64,000 bases of DNA from CAZDKK01 sp964603725 (GTDB lineage: Bacteria > Eisenbacteria > RBG-16-71-46 > CAIMUX01 > WJJG01), in assembly GCA_964603725.1 (NCBI GenBank), contig CAZRWW010000016.1, forward strand, positions 14,790 to 78,789, in the 5' to 3' direction. Below are positions 17,480-26,217 of the stretch, in pieces; position 1 is the stretch's first letter, and the number at the start of each line of letters is the position of its first letter. The notes under the pieces were generated by a model. The model worked only from the letters and a program-made list of their open reading frames with translations, was not told where the DNA came from and did not search any database. The translations under genes were made by a program, and so were the position numbers.

Positions 17480-17827
17480 TCAGGCCCCCAAGAGGTTCCC
17501 CATCGACATCCGAATGCGGTAGTTGTTCCGGCCGTGACGCAGGGTCAGCGCGACGCTTCGGTCGGCGCCCTGGCTCTCCCCGCCCGAGATCAGCAGCGTC
17601 ATGCTGCCGCGGTGGACGCGGTTGAACTCGTCCACCATGACGCGCAGGTATTCCTCGGACGAGATCCACGAGAGGTCGTCGAGCGCGACCCCGAAGTCGA
17701 GACTGGGATCGGCCTCGTACTTGCGCGCCGCAAAGAAAAGAGCGACGTAGCGGCTCAGGGCCTCCTCCGGCGCGGCCCGCCGAAAGGCGCCGGTCTCGTG
17801 ACGCAGGGGCAGATCGAGGTAGTCCAT
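17480..17827 (-). CDS. tssE: T6SS baseplate protein TssE (gp25-like)
   Basis: A 115-residue product from the ATG at 17827 (AAGGGGAT upstream). The pattern EEALSRYVALFFAARKYE, then DFGVALDDLSW, matches the gp25/TssE core, in which a helix carrying an I/L-rich face is followed by xFGxxLxxL. The C-terminal strands (MTLLISGG, VALTLRHGRNN, YRIRMSMGN) complete the fold. TssE joins the sheath base to the TssF-TssG wedge. It is shorter than proteobacterial TssE and closer in layout to the Bacteroidetes form. Confidence 0.62.
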   Translation of the reverse strand: MDYLDLPLRHETGAFRRAAPEEALSRYVALFFAARKYEADPSLDFGVALDDLSWISSEEYLRVMVDEFNRVHRGSMTLLISGGESQGADRSVALTLRHGRNNYRIRMSMGNLLGA

Positions 17828-17871
17828 CGGATCCCCTTGAACAACTCCCGGCACGCCGCCCGGCGCGTCGA

Positions 17872-19794
17872 TCAATTCAGGTCGATCTTGGCCGCCTGCA
17901 GCTTGAGGGTCGCCCCGCCGTTGATCTCGTAGCCGACCGAGGCCTCCTGCTTGACCTGCATGCCGGCCTTGGTCTCGTAGTTCATGCCAGCCTCGAGCTT
18001 GACGTTCGAGTCGGCCTTCATTTCCATGTCGCCGCTGGCCTTGGCCTTGAGATTGGCGCCCGACTCGATCTCGGTCTGCGTGCCCGACTTGATCTTGATC
18101 GCCTGCTCCGTCTCGATGCTGAGGTTCTTGGCCTTGATCGTGAGCGAGCCATCGTCGACGGCGGTGATCTGGCAGGCCTGGCCGCCGACCTGGATGTCGA
18201 TGCTGGCGGGCGAGACCTCGGACAGCACCACCGATGCGTTCGGGGTCGCGATGATCAGGCGCGCGGCATCCGTCGACGTGTCATGGATGATCAGCGTGCC
18301 GGCCTTGGTGCGATAATACTTGATGTTGTTCTCGGTCTGCATCGCGCTGGTGATCGAGAACTCGCCGGGCAGATCGGCCACCAGCGCCTTGTGGGCGCCG
18401 TTGTACACGGAGCCCAGCATGACCGGCATCGCGAAGCCGCTCGGATCGAGGCTGAGCAGCACCTCGTCGCTGACCTCGGGCAGATCGAGGGTGCCGTGGT
18501 CCGCCCCGGCGGCGTCGACGGTGCAGCGCACGAAGATCTCCGGCGAGGGATCGGCGTTGGTGAGCGGGTAGAGGCGCACCTTGACGCGGCCGATGTTGCT
18601 GGGGTCGCAGGCGTCGGTGACGCTGCCGCTCACGATGCGCGCGGCGGGCCCGCCGCGCGTGTCGGTCGGGTCCTGCAGCGGCGGGGCGCCGTCGGCGCAG
18701 ACCTCGAACGCGGCGCGGTAGTCCTCGTCGACCACCCGGTGGTGGCAGCGCGTCACCAGGAAGCGATCGCCCTCGAGCGCCGCGAACTCGCGCGTCGCCG
18801 CGGGCGCGATGTAGACGACCGACCCCAGACCGAGCCCGAGCGCGTCGGACTCGCCGCTCCCGCTCACCATGCCGGCGATCCGCAGGCGGGCCCAGCGGCC
18901 GACGATCGCGTCGAACTCCTGCTGCGAGAAGTGCTCATCCGGCTCGACCACCAACCCCTCGATCTCGCTGGAGGCGGTGGCCTTCTGCGCCAGCGGACTG
19001 CTGGGCGCGGGGGCCGTGCCGGGCCCCGTCCAGATGCGCACTTCCTCGAGCTGCTCGCCGCTCGCCTCGTCGAGCCCGCCCTCGCCGAAGTGCTGGTAGG
19101 CGTAGCCGCGGGTGGCCGTCTCGGCGTTGGCCAGCCCCAGGCGGAACCGATTCAGGTTCTGCCCCAGCGCCAGATCGATCTGCGTCTCCTGGCCCGAGAC
19201 CGCTTCCCACGGATCGGCGACATGGATGTGGAGGTCCGCGTTGCGGGCGGCGACGAAGAGCCCCATCTTGCGGGCCAGGCGCAGCAGGAAGGCCCAGTCG
19301 GTCTCGCCCCACTGGGCGGCGAAGCCGATGCGCTTGTTCCCGAGCGACCCCAGGTGCGTGTTCACCGCGGCGATCGCCCCGCCCTGGTAGTCGGTGAGCA
19401 GCTCATCGATCAGCCCTTGGAGCGTCGTTTCCTGGAAGATCCTCGTGCGCGGCACGGCGTCCAGCGCGGTCGACCCGCTCGTGGCCGTGACCTCGAGCCG
19501 CAGCTCGCCGGGCTCGTAGGCCAGCGCGGTCTGTTGCACGAGACCTTCGAAGAACAACACCGGACCGGGTGACTCGTCCTCGGGGATGGTCAGGTCCTCC
19601 AGCTCCACGCGCAGCGACTGGCCGACCAGGGTGGCGAAGTCGGGGATGGCGTCTTCCTGATCCGGCTTGTGCACGTGACTCAAGACCAGCCGGAGCCGCT
19701 GGTGGGCGAAGGCCTCCTCGATCAGTTCGAGCTCGAGGATCTTGGCGCCGAGCTGACTGTCGCCGAGCGTGACGATGGTTCTGACGGGTCGCAT
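17872..19794 (-). CDS. vgrG: T6SS spike protein VgrG (TssI)
   Basis: A 640-residue spike protein. Residues about 1-380 are the gp27-like base (VRTIVTLGDSQLGAKILELEL, FEGLVQQTALAYE, WGETDWAFLLRLARKMGLF). About 395-480 is the gp5 OB-fold (GRVKVRLYPL, EVLLSLDPSGFAMPVMLGSV). The rest is the beta-helical needle with short repeats such as NLSIETEQAIKIKSG and GDMEMKADSNVKLEAG. The product stops after the needle (KLQAAKIDLN), so no effector domain is fused. It sits between the tube and baseplate genes. Its tip should be capped by the PAAR protein at 27383. Confidence 0.93.
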   Translation of the reverse strand: MRPVRTIVTLGDSQLGAKILELELIEEAFAHQRLRLVLSHVHKPDQEDAIPDFATLVGQSLRVELEDLTIPEDESPGPVLFFEGLVQQTALAYEPGELRLEVTATSGSTALDAVPRTRIFQETTLQGLIDELLTDYQGGAIAAVNTHLGSLGNKRIGFAAQWGETDWAFLLRLARKMGLFVAARNADLHIHVADPWEAVSGQETQIDLALGQNLNRFRLGLANAETATRGYAYQHFGEGGLDEASGEQLEEVRIWTGPGTAPAPSSPLAQKATASSEIEGLVVEPDEHFSQQEFDAIVGRWARLRIAGMVSGSGESDALGLGLGSVVYIAPAATREFAALEGDRFLVTRCHHRVVDEDYRAAFEVCADGAPPLQDPTDTRGGPAARIVSGSVTDACDPSNIGRVKVRLYPLTNADPSPEIFVRCTVDAAGADHGTLDLPEVSDEVLLSLDPSGFAMPVMLGSVYNGAHKALVADLPGEFSITSAMQTENNIKYYRTKAGTLIIHDTSTDAARLIIATPNASVVLSEVSPASIDIQVGGQACQITAVDDGSLTIKAKNLSIETEQAIKIKSGTQTEIESGANLKAKASGDMEMKADSNVKLEAGMNYETKAGMQVKQEASVGYEINGGATLKLQAAKIDLN

Positions 19795-19899
19795 GGGAAG
19801 ACCTTCCCTCTCCGGGGACGCTCACGCACCCCGCGGCGCGGGAGGCTGGCGCGAGCGCACATCCCGGCGGTGACGGGCCCGTGGGAGACCGCCGGCCGG

Positions 19900-20313
19900 C
19901 TAGACCTCAGGCCAGTTGTCGTCGTGCGCCGTGCCGTCGACCGTGACGATCTCGGCCTGGATCTTGACTTCCTCGTAGATCCGGCGGGCGACGTCCTCGA
20001 CACGCCGGTCGGGCATGCCTTCCTGATACTGGTGCACGAAGCCGTGGTCCCAGATCAGCTCGCGGATCTTCGTACCGTCCTCGTCGAGGAACTCGATCTT
20101 GCCCGACTTCCAGTTGGCCTCGGTCGACTCGGCCGCCCACGTGAACCAGTCGGCCTCCTCGGTGCTCGCGCGGCGAATCGTGATGAGACCGTTGCGCGCC
20201 TTGTCCGACGGCCGGTAGTTCTTCTCATCCGGAATGGTGAACTGCTCGTAGGTCACGGAGATGATGCCCGAGTAGGCCTTGTTGGCCACGAAAACCTTGG
20301 CTTGATGCGCCAT
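19900..20313 (-). CDS. tssD: T6SS tube protein Hcp/TssD, copy 1
   Basis: A 137-residue tube protein. The ATG at 20313 has GGGGAGG upstream. The strand-rich layout matches TssD of T6SSiii: AKVFVANKAYSGIISVTYEQF, the mid helix TEEADWFTWAAES, then KSGKIEFLDEDGTKIRELIWDHGFVHQYQEG. Hexameric rings of this protein would stack as the inner tube that carries effectors. It differs from the second copy at 20401 over most of its length; shared elements are the KxGKxEF.D..G..... strand and the GxVxxYxEGxPD segment. Confidence 0.75.
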   Translation of the reverse strand: MAHQAKVFVANKAYSGIISVTYEQFTIPDEKNYRPSDKARNGLITIRRASTEEADWFTWAAESTEANWKSGKIEFLDEDGTKIRELIWDHGFVHQYQEGMPDRRVEDVARRIYEEVKIQAEIVTVDGTAHDDNWPEV

Positions 20314-20400
20314 TGCTTCAACCTCCCCAAGAACGCCGGCGAGTCGCAGCCCATCCGGCGGAAACCATCACACCCCTACCTGCCTGCGTCCGGCGAGCGA

Positions 20401-20817
20401 CTACCAGTGGCACTTGGCCACCGCGTCGCCGCAGCGGAACTCCTCGGCGCAGATCTCGTACTCCTCGAGCATCGTGGCTCGCTCGGCGGCGGTGAGATCC
20501 GGCACGCCTTCCTTGTACTTGGCGACGTAGCCCTTGTCCCACTCGAAGACCTTCATGACCTCGCCCTTGGTGTTGTAGAACTCGACTTTCCCGCTCTGGA
20601 AGTTCTTCGGCTGGCTGTTGTAGGCCCAGGTGAACCCGGGCGTCTCAGCCTCCGAGCGCCGGACGATGAAGATGCGGTGCGGGTGGGCGTTCTTGGTCGG
20701 AAGGCCCGAGCGCGCCATCTCGGTGCGCAGTTGATAGTAGCACTCGTAGACATCCTTCAGTTCTTGCCCGGCCACATAGACCCGAGCTTCGTTCTGGTAC
20801 TTGCGGGTCGTTGCCAT
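20401..20817 (-). CDS. tssD: T6SS tube protein Hcp/TssD, copy 2
   Basis: A 138-residue product from the ATG at 20817 (AAGGGGAG upstream); a longer frame to 20901 lacks support. It is a diverged paralogue of the neighbouring tube protein: RVYVAGQELKDVYECYYQLR, then TWAYNSQPKNFQSGKVEFYN and VFEWDKGYVAKYKEGVPDLT. A C-terminal extension with three Cys (YEICAEEFRCGDAVAKCHW) is unlike copy 1. Two tube proteins in tandem suggest either a mixed tube or one copy serving as a cargo carrier or cap. A 28-bp tandem repeat lies between it and tssC. Confidence 0.72.
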   Translation of the reverse strand: MATTRKYQNEARVYVAGQELKDVYECYYQLRTEMARSGLPTKNAHPHRIFIVRRSEAETPGFTWAYNSQPKNFQSGKVEFYNTKGEVMKVFEWDKGYVAKYKEGVPDLTAAERATMLEEYEICAEEFRCGDAVAKCHW

Positions 20818-20902
20818 GTCTCTACTCCCCTTTCGCGGCCACCGCCGCCGGCCCAGGATCCACGCGATCAACCTTGCCAGCGGCGTCATTCCCAATCTCA
20901 CA

Positions 20903-20975
20903 GCCCGGCCTCCGCTGCCAGGCCTCGGTTGCCCGGCCTCCGCTGCCAGGCCTCGGTTGCCCGGCCTCCGCCGCC
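20903..20975. repeat. 28-bp tandem repeat between tssC and the tube genes
   Basis: Copies at 20903-20930 and 20931-20958, with a partial third. The unit begins GCCCGGCCTCCGCTGCCAGG. The unit length equals that of the tssE-tssF repeat but the sequence is unrelated. Confidence 0.9.
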
Positions 20976-20998
20976 TGACCGCTGTCAGGCGGCCCGGG

Positions 20999-22372
20999 CT
21001 ACTCCGCCCCTTCGGCCAGCTTGACCGGCATTTCGAAGAGGACCTTCTCGATCGGCATGTTGAACTGCAGCTCGACCTTCACGCGGATGACGCCGGCCTC
21101 GCCGGTCGAGGTGTCCTCGTAGGTCTCGAGCTTGCTCCACGCCTTGAGCGGCTTGCCCGCGCCGGTGAGGGCGTTGAGGAACGTCCGGATGCCGTGCTCG
21201 AGACGGTTCTGGGTCGCGCCGTCCCAGTTGCGGAACTCGACGCCCTTGGAGAAGTCGCTCAGGACGTTGCAGATCATGTCGTAGACGCGCGAGACGGCGA
21301 AGAACTTGAACTCCTCGCCGGTGCACAACGACCGGGCGCCCATGAAGCGCAACGTGTCGCGCGGGAAGGCCAGCGGGATCAGATTCAGCTCACGGCTCAT
21401 CGTGCCGTGGTCCTTGGCGTTGAGCAGCACCTTCGGCCGGGCCGCGCCCTTGACGTCGCCCTTGATCTCGCCGGCCGGCGTGACGTGCGGGCCCTCCTCG
21501 TTGTCGGTGCGGTAGATCAGACCAGCCAGCGCGGCGGAGGTGGCGAGCTGGACGTCCTCCTTCTCGTACTTCTCCTTCTGGCGGCCGATCAGCTCGTTGA
21601 CCGTGACGATCATGTGACGCTTCTCGTGCGACGTGTCGGGAATGCTCTTGAACTGCTCGAGCTGCAGGCGCTCCAGGTAGTCCTCCGCCTCCTTGAAGCC
21701 CTTCTGGCGGGCGAAGGCGTCGGTGATCAGGAAGCAGCGGTTGTTCTTGCACAGCGTTCCCAGCGAGATCAGATGGTCCTTCTGATAGTGGTGCCCGGGG
21801 ATGACCAGCATGCCGTAGGCGCGGTCCTTGTAGTCGGAGTACTCACCGTAGTTCGAGATCTCGCGCGCCAGCTCTTTCAAGGCGTCGCTGTCGGGCTCGA
21901 ACAGGCCGTCCTGGTTGGCGTTGAGGATGGTGACGTCCAGCTTCTCGTTGGGGTCGAGCTGGGCGTTGTCGACGAACAGCGCGAAGGTGCGATACTTGAC
22001 CTCGAGATCCCTGGTGCGCTCGCTGATCGTGGCCAGGTTCTTCGCCAGCAGCTCGCTGGCCTTCTTGTTCAACTCCTCGGCCTTGATCACCGCATCCTCG
22101 AGCGACGTGGATTCCTCCAGGAGCTGCTTGAGGAGCTTCAGGCGCAGGGCCAGGGTGTAGCGCTCGCTGGAAAAGGCCTCGTCCTGGACGAAGCGCTTCG
22201 TCTCCTGGATGTCGTCCTCCAGGTACCAGCGAAGCGCGGGGATGTTGCGGCCGTCGGAGAGCTTGGCGCCGCTGAGCATGCCCTTGAAGTCCTTCCAGGC
22301 GAACTCCTTGACGGCCACTTGCTCCGCCTGCTTCTCGCGCACCTGCTCTTCTTTCCGTTCTTCCTCACCCAT
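20999..22372 (-). CDS. tssC: T6SS sheath large subunit TssC
   Basis: A 457-residue sheath protein with an acidic-basic helical N terminus (MGEEERKEEQVREKQAEQ). Landmarks shared with T6SSiii TssC are YGMLVIPGHH, CFLITDAFARQKG, VTVNELIGRQKE, ATSAALAGLIYRT, FFAVSRVYDMICNVLSDF and the C-terminal strand VELQFNMPIEKVLFEMPVKL. TssC pairs with TssB to form the contractile sheath, which is dismantled by ClpV after firing. It follows tssB by 133 bases. The N-terminal 90 residues contain an additional helical region (AWKDFKGMLSGAKLSDGRN). Confidence 0.85.
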   Translation of the reverse strand: MGEEERKEEQVREKQAEQVAVKEFAWKDFKGMLSGAKLSDGRNIPALRWYLEDDIQETKRFVQDEAFSSERYTLALRLKLLKQLLEESTSLEDAVIKAEELNKKASELLAKNLATISERTRDLEVKYRTFALFVDNAQLDPNEKLDVTILNANQDGLFEPDSDALKELAREISNYGEYSDYKDRAYGMLVIPGHHYQKDHLISLGTLCKNNRCFLITDAFARQKGFKEAEDYLERLQLEQFKSIPDTSHEKRHMIVTVNELIGRQKEKYEKEDVQLATSAALAGLIYRTDNEEGPHVTPAGEIKGDVKGAARPKVLLNAKDHGTMSRELNLIPLAFPRDTLRFMGARSLCTGEEFKFFAVSRVYDMICNVLSDFSKGVEFRNWDGATQNRLEHGIRTFLNALTGAGKPLKAWSKLETYEDTSTGEAGVIRVKVELQFNMPIEKVLFEMPVKLAEGAE

Positions 22373-22505
22373 CGCGATCCCCTTTCTACCGGAGTGGCGC
22401 GCGCCGCGCGCCGTGGTCTTCTTGCTTGCCTCGCCCGTCGCGCTGCCCCGAGCCGCCGGGCGTCTGTGCTGGCCGCCGCGCGCGGTTCGCGCCGGCGGCG
22501 GGGCG

Positions 22506-22952
22506 CTAGGCGCTCTCGATCAGCTTGGCCACGGCCTCGAGCCGCTGCAGGAAGCCCGCCTTGACGGCCGGGTCCTCGAAGGCCTGCTTCCACTTGCCGC
22601 CCTTGCCGAACAGCTTGGTGAAGTGATCGAGCAGGTCGGCGGTCTCGGACTGCTCGCGGAGCGCCTCCAGCATGAGGATGATCCGGTCCTTCTGAAAGTC
22701 GCCGATCTTCTGGAAGTGCAGCTCCGCGTCCTCCATGTCGCCGTCGAGCTTCTCGACCTCGACCGCGGCCTTGGCGGGGATCTTCTCGAACAACTCGGAC
22801 GCGTTGCCGACCTTGATCATCTGGTTCTCGAAGTCGGGATCCGTGCTGAACTGATCGACATACAGAGTCCGGTTCATCTGCTGAGCTTGCGCGACCTTGG
22901 TGAGTTTCGGGTCGTCGAACTCGGCAAACTTCCACTTTGTCTTGCCAGCCAT
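22506..22952 (-). CDS. tssB: T6SS sheath small subunit TssB
   Basis: A 148-residue product at the position expected for TssB, directly upstream of tssC, with GGGAGGAG before the ATG at 22952. The core pattern is AAVEVEKLDGDMEDAELHFQKIGDFQKDRIILML, followed by a helix ending LEAVAKLIESA, in line with T6SSiii TssB. The helix-strand C terminus would provide the handle domain strands interleaved with TssC. It is slightly shorter than proteobacterial TssB. Confidence 0.78.
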   Translation of the reverse strand: MAGKTKWKFAEFDDPKLTKVAQAQQMNRTLYVDQFSTDPDFENQMIKVGNASELFEKIPAKAAVEVEKLDGDMEDAELHFQKIGDFQKDRIILMLEALREQSETADLLDHFTKLFGKGGKWKQAFEDPAVKAGFLQRLEAVAKLIESA

Positions 22953-23058
22953 TGCTCCTCCCTTGGTTCGGGCCCGGGGGGTCGCATGGCCCCCGCACCT
23001 TCTGCCCGCTCTATGCCGATCCCGTCTTTCTATGGCCGATCACGCCGTTCCCTGCCGA

Positions 23059-25524
23059 TCATGACCGGACGGTGACCTTCATCTCCTTGCCGTCGGCATC
23101 AATGACGAACACCGATCCGGGCCCGGGGTTCTGCCGGATGACGATGTCGGCGACCTGGTCGATGACCAGGCGCTTGATCTCGCTGCGCAGCGGCCGGATG
23201 CCGAACTCCTCGCTGTGCCCCAGCTCGCAGAGCAGATCCTTGGCGCCGCGCGCCATCTCGAGCTTGAGGTTCTTCTCCTCCATGCGGCGGGCGAACTGCT
23301 TGAGCTCCAGATCGATGATGGCAAAGACCTCTTCCTTTGTGTAGGGGTAGAAGGGCACGAGCTCGTCGATGCGGTTCATCTGTTCGGGCGTGAACACCCG
23401 CAGGGAGAGCTGGCGCTTCTCTTCCTGCTCGAGCTTGCGGCCCTGGCGGAACGTGTCCAGCACCTCGCGCGCACCTGTGTTGCTGGTGAGAATCACCACA
23501 GTGTTGCTGAAGTCGGCCGTGCGGTTCTGACCGTCCTCCAGGTGGCCTTCGTCCAGAAGCTGCAGCAAGATGTCGTAGATGGCCGGATGGGCCTTCTCGA
23601 TCTCGTCGAACAGCACGACCGAGTAGGGCCGCTTGCGCACCGGCTCGGTCAGCTTGCCGCCTTCTTCGTAGCCGACCAGGCCGGGCGCGGCGCCGATCAG
23701 GCGGGCGACGTCGTGCTGGCTCTTCAGCTCCGACATGTCAACCCGCACCATCGCCTTCTCGTCGTCGAACAAGAACCGCGCGAGCATCTTCGCCAAGTAC
23801 GTCTTGCCGACGCCGGTGGGGCCGAAGAAGAAGAAGCTGCCGATGGGCTTCTTGGGGTCGCCGAAGCCCGCGCGCGAGCGGCGCACCGCCTTGGCGAGGA
23901 GGTTCACGGCCTCCTTCTGGCCGATGACCGTCTCGGCGAGCATCTCCTCCATGCGCAGGAGCTTCTGCGCCTCGCCCTCGGCCACGCGCGTGGCGGGGAT
24001 GCCGGTGGCGCGCGACACGTAGCTCGCGGCGGCATCGTCGGTGACGGTGGCGGTCCACTTCTCGATCTGCTCGGCGAGGTGGTTGCGGTCGGCTTCCGCC
24101 GCCGGCGACGGGAGACCGTCGAGCGCCGAGATGAGATCCGGATCGAACCTGAAGCGCGCGCGCAGGGCCTCAAGCACCTGTGAGAGGTTCTCGCCGCCCT
24201 TGCGGATCTGCTCGATCGCCGAGACGACGAAGACGCGCGTATCGGCCGCCGCGTTGTCGACGATGTCGAAGGCGCTGTCGGGCAGGCGCCGCTGGCGTAA
24301 GTAACGCACCGCCAAGCGCACCGCCTCGTCCAGGGCCTCGGGCGTGTATTTTACGCCGTGGTGTTTCTCGTAGCGGTTGATCACCTTCTCGAGGATTTCG
24401 CGGGTCTGCTTGGGCGTCGTTTCCTCGCAGACGACCACCGCAAAGCGGCGCTCGAAGGCCGCGTCCTTCTCGATGTGCTTTGCGTACTCGTCGCGCGTGG
24501 TCGCGCCGACGACCTGGATCTCGCCGCGCGCCAGGGCGGGTTTCAGCAGGTTGGCCGCGTCGGCGCCGCCCTTCTGGCCACCGGCGCCCATGAGCATGTG
24601 CATCTCGTCGATGAAGAGGATGATGCGGCCCTGGGCCTGCGTGACGCCCTCGATCACGTTCTTGAGGCGCTCCTCGAACTCGCCGCGGTAGCTGGCCCCG
24701 GCGATGAGCGCGCCGACGTCGAGCGAGAGCACCTGCTTCTCGCGCAGGAAGAGCGGGACGTCGCCGGTGACGATCCGCTGGGCGAGTCCCTCGACCAGCG
24801 CGGTCTTGCCGACGCCCGGCTCGCCGATGATCAGGGGGTTGCTCTTCTTCATGCACGAGAGCGTGCGTACGACCGCCTCGATCTCGCGCTCGCGCCCGAT
24901 CACCGGCGAGAGCTTGCCGTCGGCGGCCTGGCGGGTGATGTCGATGCAGAACTTCTGCAGCGCCTGGATCGGCGCGCCGGTGATACCGCCCGCCCCGCCC
25001 GCGCCGGGCGCGCCGGCCATCCCGGGCGCGCCGCCCGCGCCCGGGCCGCCGGGCACCAGGCGCGCGATCCCCAGCGCGCTCACCTCGGCGATCGCCTTGC
25101 GCACGAGCCGCGCGTTCAAGCCGATCTCGCCCAGGACGTCCTTGCCGATCGGGCTCTCATCGCTGACGAGGGCGAGCAAGAGGTGCTCGGCGCCCGCCTG
25201 CGCGGTCTCATCGCCCGAGGCCAGCTCCTGCGCCCAGAACTGCGCCGCCTCGAGCGCTTTCACGGTCTTGGGCGTCGGATCGAGGACCTCGCGCGCCGCG
25301 GAGGTGGGGAGTACGAACTTCAGGTCCTCCTCCATGAGCGTCTTGATCTTGTTGGCGCTGATCTTCAGATGGTCGAGGATCGCCGGAATCATCCCCTCGT
25401 CGAGATTCGCGACCGTGAAGAAGAGGTGCTCGGGAAGGATGAACTCGCTGCGCTGGTGGCGGGCCATCGCCTCGGCGCGCCGCAGCACTTCCTGGATCTC
25501 GGGGGAGAGGGTCGTCCTGTCCAT
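23059..25524 (-). CDS. clpV: T6SS sheath-recycling AAA+ ATPase ClpV (TssH)
   Basis: An 821-residue class I Clp/Hsp100 ATPase. The Clp N domain is at about 1-150. A Gly/Ala/Pro-rich linker follows at about 160-190. AAA1 has Walker A GEPGVGKT and Walker B IILFIDEMHML. The middle region is short, without the long ClpB coiled coil. AAA2 has Walker A GPTGVGKT, Walker B VVLFDEIEKAHP and arginine-rich GIRPLRSEIKRL. Position at the head of the sheath and baseplate genes supports ClpV rather than ClpA/B/C. It would unfold contracted TssB-TssC for reuse. No ClpP-binding IGF loop was noted. It is transcribed divergently from no nearby gene; the next minus-strand gene lies 310 bases upstream. Confidence 0.87.
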   Translation of the reverse strand: MDRTTLSPEIQEVLRRAEAMARHQRSEFILPEHLFFTVANLDEGMIPAILDHLKISANKIKTLMEEDLKFVLPTSAAREVLDPTPKTVKALEAAQFWAQELASGDETAQAGAEHLLLALVSDESPIGKDVLGEIGLNARLVRKAIAEVSALGIARLVPGGPGAGGAPGMAGAPGAGGAGGITGAPIQALQKFCIDITRQAADGKLSPVIGREREIEAVVRTLSCMKKSNPLIIGEPGVGKTALVEGLAQRIVTGDVPLFLREKQVLSLDVGALIAGASYRGEFEERLKNVIEGVTQAQGRIILFIDEMHMLMGAGGQKGGADAANLLKPALARGEIQVVGATTRDEYAKHIEKDAAFERRFAVVVCEETTPKQTREILEKVINRYEKHHGVKYTPEALDEAVRLAVRYLRQRRLPDSAFDIVDNAAADTRVFVVSAIEQIRKGGENLSQVLEALRARFRFDPDLISALDGLPSPAAEADRNHLAEQIEKWTATVTDDAAASYVSRATGIPATRVAEGEAQKLLRMEEMLAETVIGQKEAVNLLAKAVRRSRAGFGDPKKPIGSFFFFGPTGVGKTYLAKMLARFLFDDEKAMVRVDMSELKSQHDVARLIGAAPGLVGYEEGGKLTEPVRKRPYSVVLFDEIEKAHPAIYDILLQLLDEGHLEDGQNRTADFSNTVVILTSNTGAREVLDTFRQGRKLEQEEKRQLSLRVFTPEQMNRIDELVPFYPYTKEEVFAIIDLELKQFARRMEEKNLKLEMARGAKDLLCELGHSEEFGIRPLRSEIKRLVIDQVADIVIRQNPGPGSVFVIDADGKEMKVTVRS

Positions 25525-25833
25525 AAGACCTCGCTGCCGCGTGAGATCGGCGTCCCGATCGGCCGGAGGCCGGCCATACGATCCCGCAAGCGTCAGGCCC
25601 CGGCCGGCGCCTCGTGGTTTGAGGGTAAGCTGTACCCCCGGGCGCCGCCCAAGTCAACCCCGCCGGCGCCGGAATCTCACCATCTGTCAGCAAGATAGCC
25701 CAGGCGGGCCCGGCCACGGGCTCTGCCCGTTGACCTCCGGGGCTGTAGGGGCCGGACGGGGCGATCATTAGCAGGACGGGGAATTCTCAGAAGTTGCGAA
25801 GGGGGGGGGCGGGGCCCGGCTCGGACGTATCCG

Positions 25834-26202
25834 CTACTTCCGCATCCCCAGATACACCCCCCCGAAGTACGGCACCAACCAGATGACCCAGACGAGCAGG
25901 CTGTAGCGATGGAAGACCCGCCGCAGGCGCTCGCTGCCCCGCCGGACCACCCAGGTCGCCCAGAGGGCGTGGGCCAGCATGAGGATGATCGCGATCTGGC
26001 CGGTGAGCGTGTGCGGATGGCGCAGGTCGAAGGGCTCGGTGGCGATGTGGTGCATCGCCAGCGTGCCGCAGACATCGAAGAGGAAGCCCGTCCAGAACGC
26101 GGCCAGATGCCACGGCCTCAGATATCGGCCGAGCCGCTCGGACCAGACGCCGGCGGAGTAGAAGACGAGCGCCAGGGTGATGAGCGTGGCGGCGGCGATC
26201 AA
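25834..26202 (-). CDS. HsmA-like small membrane protein (TIGR03987 family)
   Basis: A 122-residue protein with four predicted membrane segments: ATLITLALVFYSAGVW, WHLAAFWTGFLFDVCG, GQIAIILMLAHALWATWV and YSLLVWVIWLVPYFGGVYLG. The pattern FYxxGVWSERxxxxLxPWHL and MHHIATEP is typical of the TIGR03987/HsmA family of unknown function. The start codon is TTG at 26202, supported by GGAGG eight bases upstream; no ATG fits. It lies 15 bases downstream of the Ig-domain gene, so it may share its transcript. It is not a known T6SS part. Confidence 0.75.
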   Translation of the reverse strand: MIAAATLITLALVFYSAGVWSERLGRYLRPWHLAAFWTGFLFDVCGTLAMHHIATEPFDLRHPHTLTGQIAIILMLAHALWATWVVRRGSERLRRVFHRYSLLVWVIWLVPYFGGVYLGMRK

Positions 26203-26217
26203 GGCCCGGCCCTCCGC

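Noticed and set aside
15525..17522. A 665-codon plus-strand frame opposite tssF
   Set aside because: The minus strand matches TssF with a ribosome site and 4-base overlap to tssG. The plus frame has no motifs.
23059..25524. Reading the ATPase as a general ClpB/ClpC chaperone
   Set aside because: The long ClpB coiled-coil middle domain is missing and the gene heads the sheath operon, so ClpV is preferred.
25834..26202. HsmA-like membrane protein considered as a T6SS immunity or membrane-complex component
   Set aside because: Its sequence matches a widespread small membrane family with no T6SS link; adjacency alone is not enough.
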